Positions 24,613 to 32,560 of a stretch of 64,000 bases of DNA are shown piece after piece. The notes beneath the pieces are model-generated. The model was not told the DNA's origin and made no database searches. It saw nothing but the letters and a program-made list of their open reading frames with translations. The DNA comes from an uncultured Lachnospiraceae bacterium. GTDB lineage: Bacteria > Bacillota > Clostridia > Lachnospirales > Lachnospiraceae. The stretch covers positions 1-64,000 of the forward strand of contig CAMWPB010000007.1 of NCBI GenBank assembly GCA_947176065.1, in the 5' to 3' direction. Each line of letters starts with the position of its first letter. Positions within the stretch are counted from its first letter, which is position 1. The position numbers were made by a program, and so were the translations under genes.

Positions 24613-25624
24613 GATTACCAAATATATCATTGATTCCGCTGCCAAGAGCATACTGTCTCATAAATACTGTAAGTCCTCTTAAAAAGCGGTTATATTTCTG
24701 ATTATCACCCTCCGTCTTAAAATCATCATCCAACAGGTCATATACACGATAAATCTGTCCCTTTAAACTGCCCGTATGAGATATGGAAAACGGTACATCT
24801 ATCTCCTTTCGATCACCATTCATAGAAATCCATAAAATGCCATCGAAAGAATTCTGTTTGTAAAAAAACTTGAAATCTTTAGGGGGATCCACCGATTCAT
24901 CTTCCATACTGCCTCTGGCTACTTGGTTTCTAAATTCCCAGTTCCAGCAACTGTTAAAGTCCAGCTTTCCATCTAATGTCAATGTAGTATTTTTCTCTAT
25001 TTCTTCCGGATCAATGGCCGGAATCTCCCACTGATCTGTCACATACCCGGCCGCCTGCCGCAGCAGCTCTTTCGTTTCCTCGCATTGATAATAATAATCC
25101 GAATTATAATAAACCCAATCGTCCTTCCTGCCGCCATATGCCTGATTTTCAGCCAAGCCCTCATTATAATTCGCATTCCGGGCCGCTATCGCGTTCATTT
25201 TCGCAAAAACCTCGTACACCTGACCCACAATCTGCTGATTATCCGTTACATTATACCCGGATGTCTGACATTGCTGTGTTCTGTATATCCTCATGGAAAC
25301 ACAACATTCTTCCAAATAATCCTTCACATCGTTTTCGCCGATCTTTCCCGCATAAAAATCCGTCATACAGTCATATATGGAATCCTGTATCTCATATCCG
25401 AAGCGGTCGCCAAATACACTTGCAGGCATTTCCTTCACAACCTTATAATTGGGATAGAGCCCACTGGTTTCCATGCCCTCCCTGGCTTTTTCAAAACAAT
25501 CCCATTTCTTTTCCGCGGTCAATCCTAACTGCCGGACTCTTTCCTGATAATCCCTGTGGTTATGATTTATTGCAAAAGCTATGTCTCTTGTATTCTCCCC
25601 AAAATGAACAATGCTGGAACCCAT
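24593..25624 (-). CDS. Uncharacterised 343-aa protein
   Basis: Unknown soluble protein with no signal peptide. It is rich in Tyr, Asn and Cys (for example ECCVSMRIYRTQQC near 107-120 and NSDYYYQCEETKELL near 188). It starts MGSSIVHFGENTRDIAFAIN. GGAGG sits before the ATG at 25624, inside the end of a small upstream ORF. It is the first full gene of an A/T-rich block running to 22344. The N-terminal half (VFGDRFGYEIQDSIYDC) has no motif I can assign. Codon choice and base composition differ from the Tad and ABC genes, consistent with acquired DNA. Confidence 0.6.
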   Translation of the reverse strand: MGSSIVHFGENTRDIAFAINHNHRDYQERVRQLGLTAEKKWDCFEKAREGMETSGLYPNYKVVKEMPASVFGDRFGYEIQDSIYDCMTDFYAGKIGENDVKDYLEECCVSMRIYRTQQCQTSGYNVTDNQQIVGQVYEVFAKMNAIAARNANYNEGLAENQAYGGRKDDWVYYNSDYYYQCEETKELLRQAAGYVTDQWEIPAIDPEEIEKNTTLTLDGKLDFNSCWNWEFRNQVARGSMEDESVDPPKDFKFFYKQNSFDGILWISMNGDRKEIDVPFSISHTGSLKGQIYRVYDLLDDDFKTEGDNQKYNRFLRGLTVFMRQYALGSGINDIFGNHVPQLE

Positions 25625-25628
25625 ATGA

Positions 25629-25736
25629 TTAACCTCCTATACAGTAATAGTATCGCTTGTGGTTTCGTTTCCGCTCTTCCTCACTTCTTGCAGGCAATCC
25701 GGCAAGCGGATGATCCAAATTATTGCTAATATGCAT
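25629..25736 (-). pseudogene. 35-codon remnant ORF fused from both ends of a 23404-type gene
   Basis: A small ORF with a good GGAGGAG ribosome binding site. Its start MHISNN matches MQISNN, the start of the 23404 gene, and it continues straight into LDHPLAGLPARSEEERK, matching that gene's C-terminal region. It is thus an internal-deletion remnant. It ends 5 bp before the start of the 24593 gene and contains that gene's ribosome binding site, so it may still act as a translated leader. Confidence 0.7.
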
Positions 25737-25849
25737 AGTCTCCTCCCAAATTACCGAATTCGAAAATTGGTAATATACATGGTGTTCCAAGGAGAGTTAG
25801 CGGATTTGGAATTTGCGGAAAAATAGCCGCTGGAGATAATTGCTAAAAT

Positions 25850-25879
25850 CCTCAGAACTACATCATTGTAGTTCTGAGG
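25850..25879. promoter_or_regulatory. Perfect 13-bp inverted repeat after the M56 gene: terminator and/or BlaI-type operator
   Basis: CCTCAGAACTACA, four-base loop, TGTAGTTCTGAGG. On the minus strand it is followed by ATTTTAGC, so it can terminate the blaI-blaR1-like operon. Its core, ACTACA-N4-TGTAGT, is also the TACA/TGTA dyad bound by BlaI/MecI repressors, and another TACTACA half site follows at about 25886-25892. Both uses are possible. Confidence 0.55.
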
Positions 25880-25944
25880 ATAATATACTACAAATCTACG
25901 CGCATGTCAAGTCGCTCCGGCACATCTATATCCTACTTTCCTTT

Positions 25945-27258
25945 TTAATGTGTACATCTCGTCGATGTTTCCGTATGGGAATATCCTTTGTTCTTCATCT
26001 CTCCGCATTTGCTGCATCTGTCCGTATAATAATAATCCGTCTTACAGCTTCCATCTGCGTTTTTATGATGCGTTGCAATATATCCGCTCACACAACTATG
26101 TGCACAGCCTGCGCTTTCCGTATTGCTGTTCTGTTCACCTGACAGATCATAACAGATACCGCCTTCGCTCACGAATTTTACAAAGTCCAATACCTCTTCT
26201 TCTGAATACCGCAGCTCTTCTGCAACAAACATTTTTGTACTTTCTTCATCCAGGAATGCCTTTAGAAAATCAGCGTCCCCTCTTACCACTCGAGGATTCT
26301 CATAAGCACACACTGTCAAAGAACCTCCGAACAAAATAACTGCTCCCAACAACAGAGACAACGTTCTCTCCATTCTTTTCTTTTTTCTACTCTCTAACAA
26401 ATTTATTAACCTGCATTCAATCACTTTTTTGCTTCCGCTTAAGTATGCCCGATAGTTCCATCTGCCAAATCCATCCTCCTGTGCCATATTAATAATCAAT
26501 TGCCCATATCTCTTACGCGCCGCTTTATCAAGATTTTGCGCCAGAATGGCATCGCAGCTCTGCTCACAGTAAACAGACATCACATAAAAGTAAAGATATG
26601 CCAATGGATTAAACCAATGCAGGAGAACGGCAAGCAGGCCGATATAGCGCCATGCGACATCTGATCTCTTTGCGTGAATCAGTTCATGTTTCAGGCTGTA
26701 GTAGATTTCTTCCTCCCCCATTCCCTTTTCCGGCACAATAATATATTTTCGGAATGCCCCTATGGTACAAACCGTTCCGATATCACCGGCACATAATAAA
26801 TCCACTCTTTTTTTAATGTTAAGTTCCCTTTTGGCTCTCTCAAATATTTCCAGATAATTTGGCCGGCTTATCCGCGGGTTCTCTTTTAGCGCCTTCACTT
26901 TTTGATACTTGTATAGATTCCCGGCAAGCATAAACAGCAGACCACATACCCAGACAGTCCAGATCACAATTATGTATGTCTGAAAATTTACATGGAGCCT
27001 CCCGTTTTCTTCGATCCCCATAACATTCTCCGTCGAAATATCTGTCATATTCCACTGTCTCGGAATGCCTAATATTTGAAATAACCTGTATTTATACCCG
27101 CTGTTGTATTTAGGTAACGGCAGACAAAAGAAAAGCAGATCAAGTTTAAGCATATTGTACACCCATGCAGGGGAAACCACCTTCTTCACCAGAACCGCGC
27201 ACAGCAAAATGGCAAGGAATACGACACTTCCGCTCAAAGACATCGCCAGAATAAGCAT
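25945..27258 (-). CDS. M56 family (BlaR1-like) membrane metalloprotease with Cys/His-rich tail
   Basis: A 437-aa membrane protein of the BlaR1/MecR1 sensor-protease family. It has N-terminal helices (about 1-25 and 100-120) and a zincin motif HELIHAKR near residue 195 (YYSLKHELIHAKRSDVAWRY), with a further helix near 300. In BlaR1 a penicillin-binding sensor of about 250 residues follows; here there are only about 125 residues. They end in a Cys/His-rich tail (AHSCVSGYIATHH, GSCKTDYYYTDRCSKCGEMK, and HTETSTRCTH), suggesting metal or redox sensing instead of beta-lactams. The start codon overlaps the blaI-like stop (TAATG). On sensing, it presumably inactivates the repressor. Confidence 0.85.
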   Translation of the reverse strand: MLILAMSLSGSVVFLAILLCAVLVKKVVSPAWVYNMLKLDLLFFCLPLPKYNSGYKYRLFQILGIPRQWNMTDISTENVMGIEENGRLHVNFQTYIIVIWTVWVCGLLFMLAGNLYKYQKVKALKENPRISRPNYLEIFERAKRELNIKKRVDLLCAGDIGTVCTIGAFRKYIIVPEKGMGEEEIYYSLKHELIHAKRSDVAWRYIGLLAVLLHWFNPLAYLYFYVMSVYCEQSCDAILAQNLDKAARKRYGQLIINMAQEDGFGRWNYRAYLSGSKKVIECRLINLLESRKKKRMERTLSLLLGAVILFGGSLTVCAYENPRVVRGDADFLKAFLDEESTKMFVAEELRYSEEEVLDFVKFVSEGGICYDLSGEQNSNTESAGCAHSCVSGYIATHHKNADGSCKTDYYYTDRCSKCGEMKNKGYSHTETSTRCTH

Positions 27259-27644
27259 TACATGTCCTCCAGAAACTTTCTCAGTTCGTCCGCCTCTTTG
27301 CCGCCCAGCTTTTCACCCCCGTTTAACGCTGTCATAAACCGGCTCAGGGAACCGTCAAAATAGGAATCCAAAAGATGCTCTGCCCTTTTCCTCTCGTACT
27401 GCTGGCTGTTTAGCGCCCGGAAATACCGTCTTCTCCTGAAACGCTCTTCCCCTTCATACCGGACAGATATAACGCCCTTTTGCTCCATCCGTGTCAGAAA
27501 TGTGGATAACGTCTGCTTTTTCCATCCTTTTTCCGAATCCTCTCCAAACCTTACCGCAATGTCCTTGTAGGAATACTCCTTGTCCTCCTTCCACATCCAC
27601 TCCAAAATCTCTTTCTCGGAGTCAGAAAGTAACACTTCATTCAT
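27258..27644 (-). CDS. BlaI/MecI/CopY family repressor
   Basis: A 128-aa winged-helix repressor. The N-terminal HTH is seen in LSDSEKEILEWMWKEDKEYSYKDIA and KKQTLSTFLTRMEQKGVISV; the C-terminal half is the dimerisation and cleavage region. It should block its own promoter: a dyad CTACG-N4-CGTAG fills the spacer between -35 and -10 at 27666-27694. The M56 protease gene follows with a 1-bp overlap, the classical repressor/sensor-protease pair. GGAGG precedes the ATG. Confidence 0.93.
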   Translation of the reverse strand: MNEVLLSDSEKEILEWMWKEDKEYSYKDIAVRFGEDSEKGWKKQTLSTFLTRMEQKGVISVRYEGEERFRRRRYFRALNSQQYERKRAEHLLDSYFDGSLSRFMTALNGGEKLGGKEADELRKFLEDM

Positions 27645-27665
27645 AGCTTGACCCTCCTTTTTTCT

Positions 27666-27694
27666 ATAGTACTACGCGCACGTAGATTGGTCAA
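27666..27694 (-). promoter_or_regulatory. blaI-like promoter
   Basis: Minus strand TTGACC (27689-27694), 17-bp spacer, TACTAT (27666-27671), with AAAGGAGGG and the ATG following. Confidence 0.75.
27672..27685. promoter_or_regulatory. Operator dyad for the BlaI-like repressor
   Basis: CTACGCGCACGTAG, with arms CTACG and CGTAG, lies entirely within the 17-bp promoter spacer. Bound repressor would exclude RNA polymerase. A related sequence, AATCTACGCGCATG, occurs at about 25893-25906. Confidence 0.7.
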
Positions 27695-27769
27695 TATGGA
27701 TCATGGCAAAGCAATATAATTTTTCCATGTAATGATCGTTTTTCCGTTCATTTCATTCCCCTATTCCTA

Positions 27770-27798
27770 TTGACACAGCCATTTCCCTCTGCTACACT
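27770..27798 (+). promoter_or_regulatory. Promoter for the restriction-modification island
   Basis: TTGACA (27770-27775), 17-bp spacer, TACACT (27793-27798), about 135 bp upstream of the methyltransferase. A further TTGACA at about 27856 lacks a properly spaced -10. Confidence 0.6.
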
Positions 27799-27935
27799 TT
27801 ATCTAACACATTTGGGATATCATCTTTTAGTGGGAAGTCATTCCGGCTTCACTTTGACAATCCCCATGTATAAAACAAAATATCGTAGCCCACAAAGCCG
27901 AATCACTCTCGATAAACATTGGAGGAAGATGGATC

Positions 27936-29117
27936 ATGGCATTCACACATATTGACTGTTTTAGTGGACCCGGAGGAATCTGCACGGGACTGCACGCGGC
28001 TGGATTTGATACAAAAGTAGCCATTGAATATATTAAAAGCTGTGTAGATACATACGCAGCCAACCATCCGACGGTACACGTTATTCACTCTGATATTAGA
28101 AATGTTACAGCCGAACAGCTTTTGCCTTACATACCGCAAGGCGGAATTGATCTGGTTACATCGGGAATGCCCTGTGAGACTTTTTCTACTGCCGGAAATA
28201 CTTCCCGCTCCTTTTATGATGACAGGCAATTTCTTTTTCGTGAAGGGATACGCATTGCCAGAATTGCCAGTGCAAAAATGATTCTGTTTGAAAATGTGCC
28301 AGCCATCACGACCAAAACGGTAGAAAAAAATTCAAAAAAGCTAATAGTAGACATGTTAAAGGACGAATTGGAAGAATCCGGTTATACGAATTATAAGGAA
28401 TTTATATTAAATGCGGTAGATTACGGAGTCCCCCAACGAAGAAACCGTTTTTTTATTCTTGCCACAAAAGATAAAAGTCTCACGCTGTCTTTTCCAAAAG
28501 CTACATGCAATAAAGCTGTCACGGTGAAGGACGCATTGTGCGGGCTCCCAAACGTTGTGCCTAATTCTGATACCGAGAAAAAAGCTTACACCCGGGCGCA
28601 ATCAGACTATGCAGATCTGATGCGGGATAATGAATTCTGGAAAATCAGCGCCGGTACAGTGGATAAACTGACCTATCATATGCCAATGAGGCACAGAGCC
28701 TGCACTCTGGAAAGATTTTCCCTGCTCAAACAAGGCGAAAGTTTAAAGGATTTATTCGAACGGTATGTCGGCACAGAGCGGGAGGAATTGCAGGAAAGAC
28801 GTGTGTTGCCCCAAAAAATGTTTATCAAACGCAATTACCGGCTAAAATTCAACGAGCCTTCCCCCACAGTAACGAGCCATTGTCTGGATGAGTTTGTCCA
28901 CCCGAAATACGACAGGGCGTTGACTGTCCGGGAATGTGCCCGACTACAGTCCTTCCCTGACGCTTATGATTTTTTCGGAGGACCTTATCTCGTACCCCAT
29001 GTGGATCGCGAAATACAGGATAAGTATGAGCAGATCGGCGATGCAGTCCCGCCACTTTTAGCTTACGCGTGGGGAACAGAACTGAGAAAACTTTTAACGG
29101 AGTATCATGATGAATAA
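27936..29117 (+). CDS. DNA (cytosine-5) methyltransferase
   Basis: A 393-aa type II m5C methyltransferase. Motif I is HIDCFSGPGGICTGLHAAGF at about 5-24, motif IV is GMPCETFS with catalytic Cys80, motif VI is FENVPA, motif VIII is VPQRRNRFFIL, and motifs IX-X (RALTVRECARLQSFPD, QIGDAVPP) are near the C-terminus. The target-recognition region is about 225-320. It protects host DNA from the endonuclease encoded next, whose start overlaps by 11 bp. GGAGG lies 10 nt before the ATG. The plus-strand orientation and A/T-rich composition set this island apart from its neighbours. Confidence 0.95.
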   Translation: MAFTHIDCFSGPGGICTGLHAAGFDTKVAIEYIKSCVDTYAANHPTVHVIHSDIRNVTAEQLLPYIPQGGIDLVTSGMPCETFSTAGNTSRSFYDDRQFLFREGIRIARIASAKMILFENVPAITTKTVEKNSKKLIVDMLKDELEESGYTNYKEFILNAVDYGVPQRRNRFFILATKDKSLTLSFPKATCNKAVTVKDALCGLPNVVPNSDTEKKAYTRAQSDYADLMRDNEFWKISAGTVDKLTYHMPMRHRACTLERFSLLKQGESLKDLFERYVGTEREELQERRVLPQKMFIKRNYRLKFNEPSPTVTSHCLDEFVHPKYDRALTVRECARLQSFPDAYDFFGGPYLVPHVDREIQDKYEQIGDAVPPLLAYAWGTELRKLLTEYHDE

Positions 29118-29976
29118 TAATTCAGATTATTTAACTTTTTGTAAAGACACTTATACTAAAACGTGGGACGAAACATATCTTATTGAATGTCCGGGAAAAA
29201 ATCCCCAGGCTGCAAAATTGGCAGCACAGAGAAAAGCGATTGATACAACACTCGTTGAGTCTCTGTTACATTATGCGGGCACGATTTCGGAAGATGAAAT
29301 CTGGAAAAACATATCCCTGATTCACAAACTCCATGTGGCCAGTCTATCAGATTTCGGTATTTCCGACAGCATCCAAGCGGAGGTTCTTGAACGTTGTCTT
29401 TCCGCCCAACAAAGCTGGAATAAATCAAGCGGGCATTCTTTTGAACGCTATATTGCCGGCATTGCCAATGATGAATTGCGTGAAAATGAAATTCGGTTTA
29501 TCCTGCAGTCTGATCTGACAAAAATGATTAAAGAGGGATCCCTGACTAATACGCCCGACGATATCAGGGGCCTTAATTCTTGGGGAAAGGACTTTGATTT
29601 GTATGCCATACAGTCAATACATGGAGATGTTCATGTTTTTGGATGCATTCAATCAAAAACGAGCATACGCGACAGGGTAGGCAGAGATGTGAATTTTTCC
29701 AGAAATGCCATGGAAGGATTATTCTGGTCTGCTGCAGTTACTCTGGACGGCTCTTTCCTGAATATGGATGAGTTCAGGCATATGGTTAATGGCGGAGGCT
29801 CCTATTCCATCAACGGCTGGCATGGTATGTATGCAATGTCTGGTATTTCCGAAAATAATGACAGAATTTATAAAGTCAATGATACCCTTGATCTATTTGT
29901 TACACACGCTATTAAAGCCGCCAAACAGTTTATTGCTGACAGACGGATGCTTACAGCGTCATGGAAAGCAGAATAG
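29107..29976 (+). CDS. Type II restriction endonuclease, BsaWI-like
   Basis: A 289-aa protein overlapping the methyltransferase gene, the usual arrangement of a type II system. It resembles the BsaWI family as far as I recall it. The segment GKDFDLYAIQSIHGDVHVFGCIQSKTSIRDR near residues 157-187 has the D-x(n)-Q-x-K core expected of a PD-(D/E)XK nuclease, with SFERYIAG upstream as a helical glutamate-containing motif. BsaWI cuts within CCGG-centred sites; the specificity here cannot be read from sequence. The endonuclease role is well supported by position; the family name is less certain. Confidence 0.75.
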   Translation: MMNNNSDYLTFCKDTYTKTWDETYLIECPGKNPQAAKLAAQRKAIDTTLVESLLHYAGTISEDEIWKNISLIHKLHVASLSDFGISDSIQAEVLERCLSAQQSWNKSSGHSFERYIAGIANDELRENEIRFILQSDLTKMIKEGSLTNTPDDIRGLNSWGKDFDLYAIQSIHGDVHVFGCIQSKTSIRDRVGRDVNFSRNAMEGLFWSAAVTLDGSFLNMDEFRHMVNGGGSYSINGWHGMYAMSGISENNDRIYKVNDTLDLFVTHAIKAAKQFIADRRMLTASWKAE

Positions 29977-29991
29977 GGAGAGATACCATAA

Positions 29992-30456
29992 ATGGACAGG
30001 CTGACCAAAGAACAGCGTCGGAAAAATATGCAGCATATCAGGCCACGTGATACAAAAATTGAAATTATATTACGTAAAATGTTATGGCAGAAGGGTATCC
30101 GATACAGGAAGAATTTCAAAGAGCTACCGGGAACTCCCGATATTGCCATTACTAAATATAAAATAGCGGTTTTCTGCGACGGTGAATTTTTTCATGGTAA
30201 AGACTGGGAAATTCTAAAGCCGAGATTACAGAAGGGTTCTAACAGCGAATTCTGGATTTCGAAAATATCCCGCAACAAAGAACGGGATGAGGAAATAAAT
30301 AAAAAATTACTGTTTGCGGGATGGACCGTCATTCGCTTCTGGGGTGATGAGATCAAAAAACATCCTGACGAATGCATAAAGGTTATAGAAGAAGCGATAT
30401 TTGATATTATGCAGTCGGACAACCTCGTAGAAGATAATTTGGATAAGCCGGAGTAA
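29992..30456 (+). CDS. vsr: Very short patch repair endonuclease (Vsr)
   Basis: A 154-aa Vsr nuclease, which nicks 5' of T in T:G mismatches produced by deamination of 5-methylcytosine. The family start DRLTKEQRRKNMQHIRPRDTKIE, GIRYRKNFKELPGTPDIAI and AGWTVIRFWGDEI are all present. The zinc/active-site region is unusual: FCDGEFFHG in place of the common F-V-D-G-C-F-W-H-G, so one zinc-ligand cysteine position is Glu. It lies 15 bp after the endonuclease gene and ends at a strong terminator, closing the island. Confidence 0.92.
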   Translation: MDRLTKEQRRKNMQHIRPRDTKIEIILRKMLWQKGIRYRKNFKELPGTPDIAITKYKIAVFCDGEFFHGKDWEILKPRLQKGSNSEFWISKISRNKERDEEINKKLLFAGWTVIRFWGDEIKKHPDECIKVIEEAIFDIMQSDNLVEDNLDKPE

Positions 30457-30472
30457 TCTGACCGCATTCAAA

Positions 30473-30510
30473 ACCGCACACCCAATCATCTGAGTGTGCG
30501 GTCTGTTTTT
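30473..30510 (+). terminator. Terminator after vsr
   Basis: ACCGCACAC (30473-30481), 12-base loop, GTGTGCGGT (30494-30502), then CTGTTTTT. On the minus strand the same hairpin is followed by TTTTG, so it may also end glgB transcripts. Confidence 0.85.
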
Positions 30511-30527
30511 ATTCGCGCCCGATTCCA

Positions 30528-32507
30528 CTAAAAAAGGAATATCGCAGCCGTATAAGGCGGCAGATCAAAGGAAATACTGTAGTCCTTAAAATTACACGGC
30601 TCCTTCACCGCCATAATCTCGGCAGGAATCTCATTTCCGTTTCCTCCAAAACGCTTATCGTCGCTGTTTAAGAGCAGCTTATACTTTTTCTTTTTCGGTA
30701 CCCCGATCTTATAATTCTCCCATCTCATGGGGGTCATGTTGAGCACAAACATGATATTATTCTTGCCGGTTTTGTCCTTGCGGTAAAAGCTGTATGTACT
30801 GCGGTCCGCATCGTCGGCATTCAGCCACTCAAAGCCCGCCCAGTCGTTATCAATCGTATACATAGCCGGATACTTCTGGTACAGCGCAAGCAGCTCCTTC
30901 ACATACTCGTGCATACCCTTATTCTGCTCCTCACCGAGCAGATTCCAGTCCAACTCTCTCGTCTCGCTCCACTCTCTCTCCTGACCGAAATCCTGTCCCA
31001 TAAAGAGCAGCTTCTTGCCGGAATGACCAATCATATAGCTGTAGCCCACGCGCAGATTCGCGTACTTATCCACAGGATAGCCGGGCATCTTGTTCACCAT
31101 GGAACATTTCAGATGCACCACCTCGTCGTGGGAAAGAGGCAGAATGTAGTTTTCACTGTTGTTATAGCTCATGGCAAAAGTCATGGCATAGTGGTTGTTC
31201 TTACGGAAATACGGATCAAGCTTCATATATTCGCAGAAGTCATGCATCCATCCCATATTCCACTTAAAGCTGAAGCCAAGTCCGTCCTCCTCCACCTTGC
31301 CGGTCACCTTCGGCCACGCCGTAGACTCCTCCGCAATGGTAAGGAATCCGGGATATGCGCCGTGCACCACGGAGTTTAAGTGCTTAAAGAATTCAATCGC
31401 ATCCAGATTTTCCCTGCCGCCGTACTTATTCGGCACCCACTGGCCTTCCTGCTTGCTGTAATCCAGATAAAGCATGGACGCCACCGCGTCAATCCGAATG
31501 CCGTCGATATGATATTCCCTGATCCAGTAGAGAACATTGGCAATCAGGAAATTCCTGACCTCATTTTTTGCGTAGTTAAAAATTTTCGTACCCCAGTCGG
31601 GATGCTCACCAATCCTCGGATCGGGATGCTCGAAGATACACTGCCCGTCGAAACGGCCAAGCCCGTGTGCGTCAGTTGCAAAATGCGCCGGAACCCAGTC
31701 CAGAATAACGCCGATTTTATTTTTGTGGAGCTTATTGATCAGATACATGAAATCGGTCGGATCGCCGTGCCTTGAGGTGGGCGCGTAATAACCGGTCACC
31801 TGATAGCCCCATGAACCGTCAAACGGGTATTCCGCAATGCCCATAAGCTCTATGTGGGTATAGTGCATTTCTTTCAGATACTCTACGACCCTGTCCGCAA
31901 ACTCGCGGTAGTTATAAAATCCTTCCTCCGTGCCGTCGGGATGTTTCATCCAGGATCCGATGTGGCACTCATAAATCGCCATAGGCTCCTGATTGTAATC
32001 CTTACCCTCTCTGTCGGTCATCCACGCGCTGTCCGACCATTTAAACTTACTGATATCAAAGGTTCTGGACGCATTGCCCGGACGCATCTCTGCATAGTTC
32101 GCAAACGGATCCGCCTTATAAAGCTTTTCACCCGCAGGTGTTCGGATCAGGTACTTATAAAGCTCATTCTCACCGACGCCCGGAATAAAGAGCTTATAAA
32201 TTCCGCCGGGACCCAGCTTCTCCATCTGATGCTTTTCCTCATCCCAGTCATTAAAGGTTCCTATCACATGCACGCTGGCGGCATTGGGTGCCCACACGGC
32301 GAAGAAGATACCCTTCACACCGTTTTCCACAGAAGGATGCGCTCCCAGCTTTTTATAAATATCATAGTGCGTTCCCTGCGCAAACACATACTGGTCTGCC
32401 TCGGAAATAAATACCTCCTCCGTCGTTTCCTTCTCCACCTTTTTTGGCGCTGTCTTTACCTGTTTTTTCTGTACTCCTGACGACTTAGCCGCTTTCTTCA
32501 CTGCCAT
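30528..32507 (-). CDS. glgB: 1,4-alpha-glucan branching enzyme
   Basis: A 659-aa GH13 branching enzyme that makes alpha-1,6 branches in glycogen. There is a Lys/Ala-rich N-terminal extension of about 30 residues, then a CBM48-like domain (IFFAVWAPNAASVHVIGTFN near 68-87). The TIM barrel has the four GH13 regions: VILDWVPAHF, GIRIDAVAS (nucleophile Asp), TIAEES (acid/base Glu) and LPLSHDEVVH. The C-terminal beta domain ends in SFDLPPYTAAIFLF. No other glycogen genes are in the window. The lysine-rich extension is not part of the catalytic family and could influence localisation or nucleic-acid contact. Confidence 0.96.
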   Translation of the reverse strand: MAVKKAAKSSGVQKKQVKTAPKKVEKETTEEVFISEADQYVFAQGTHYDIYKKLGAHPSVENGVKGIFFAVWAPNAASVHVIGTFNDWDEEKHQMEKLGPGGIYKLFIPGVGENELYKYLIRTPAGEKLYKADPFANYAEMRPGNASRTFDISKFKWSDSAWMTDREGKDYNQEPMAIYECHIGSWMKHPDGTEEGFYNYREFADRVVEYLKEMHYTHIELMGIAEYPFDGSWGYQVTGYYAPTSRHGDPTDFMYLINKLHKNKIGVILDWVPAHFATDAHGLGRFDGQCIFEHPDPRIGEHPDWGTKIFNYAKNEVRNFLIANVLYWIREYHIDGIRIDAVASMLYLDYSKQEGQWVPNKYGGRENLDAIEFFKHLNSVVHGAYPGFLTIAEESTAWPKVTGKVEEDGLGFSFKWNMGWMHDFCEYMKLDPYFRKNNHYAMTFAMSYNNSENYILPLSHDEVVHLKCSMVNKMPGYPVDKYANLRVGYSYMIGHSGKKLLFMGQDFGQEREWSETRELDWNLLGEEQNKGMHEYVKELLALYQKYPAMYTIDNDWAGFEWLNADDADRSTYSFYRKDKTGKNNIMFVLNMTPMRWENYKIGVPKKKKYKLLLNSDDKRFGGNGNEIPAEIMAVKEPCNFKDYSISFDLPPYTAAIFLF

Positions 32508-32560
32508 AACCTAACCCCCTGTTTTTATTACATTAAGAGTCCATGATAATCTGCTTCCTC

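Noticed and set aside
26840..27055. Short frame inside the M56 gene
   Set aside because: Shadow of the M56 coding sequence with no start signal.
27936..30456. Prophage or BREX/DISARM-type defence island
   Set aside because: Only a type II restriction-modification set with Vsr is present; there are no integrase, phage or other defence genes around it.
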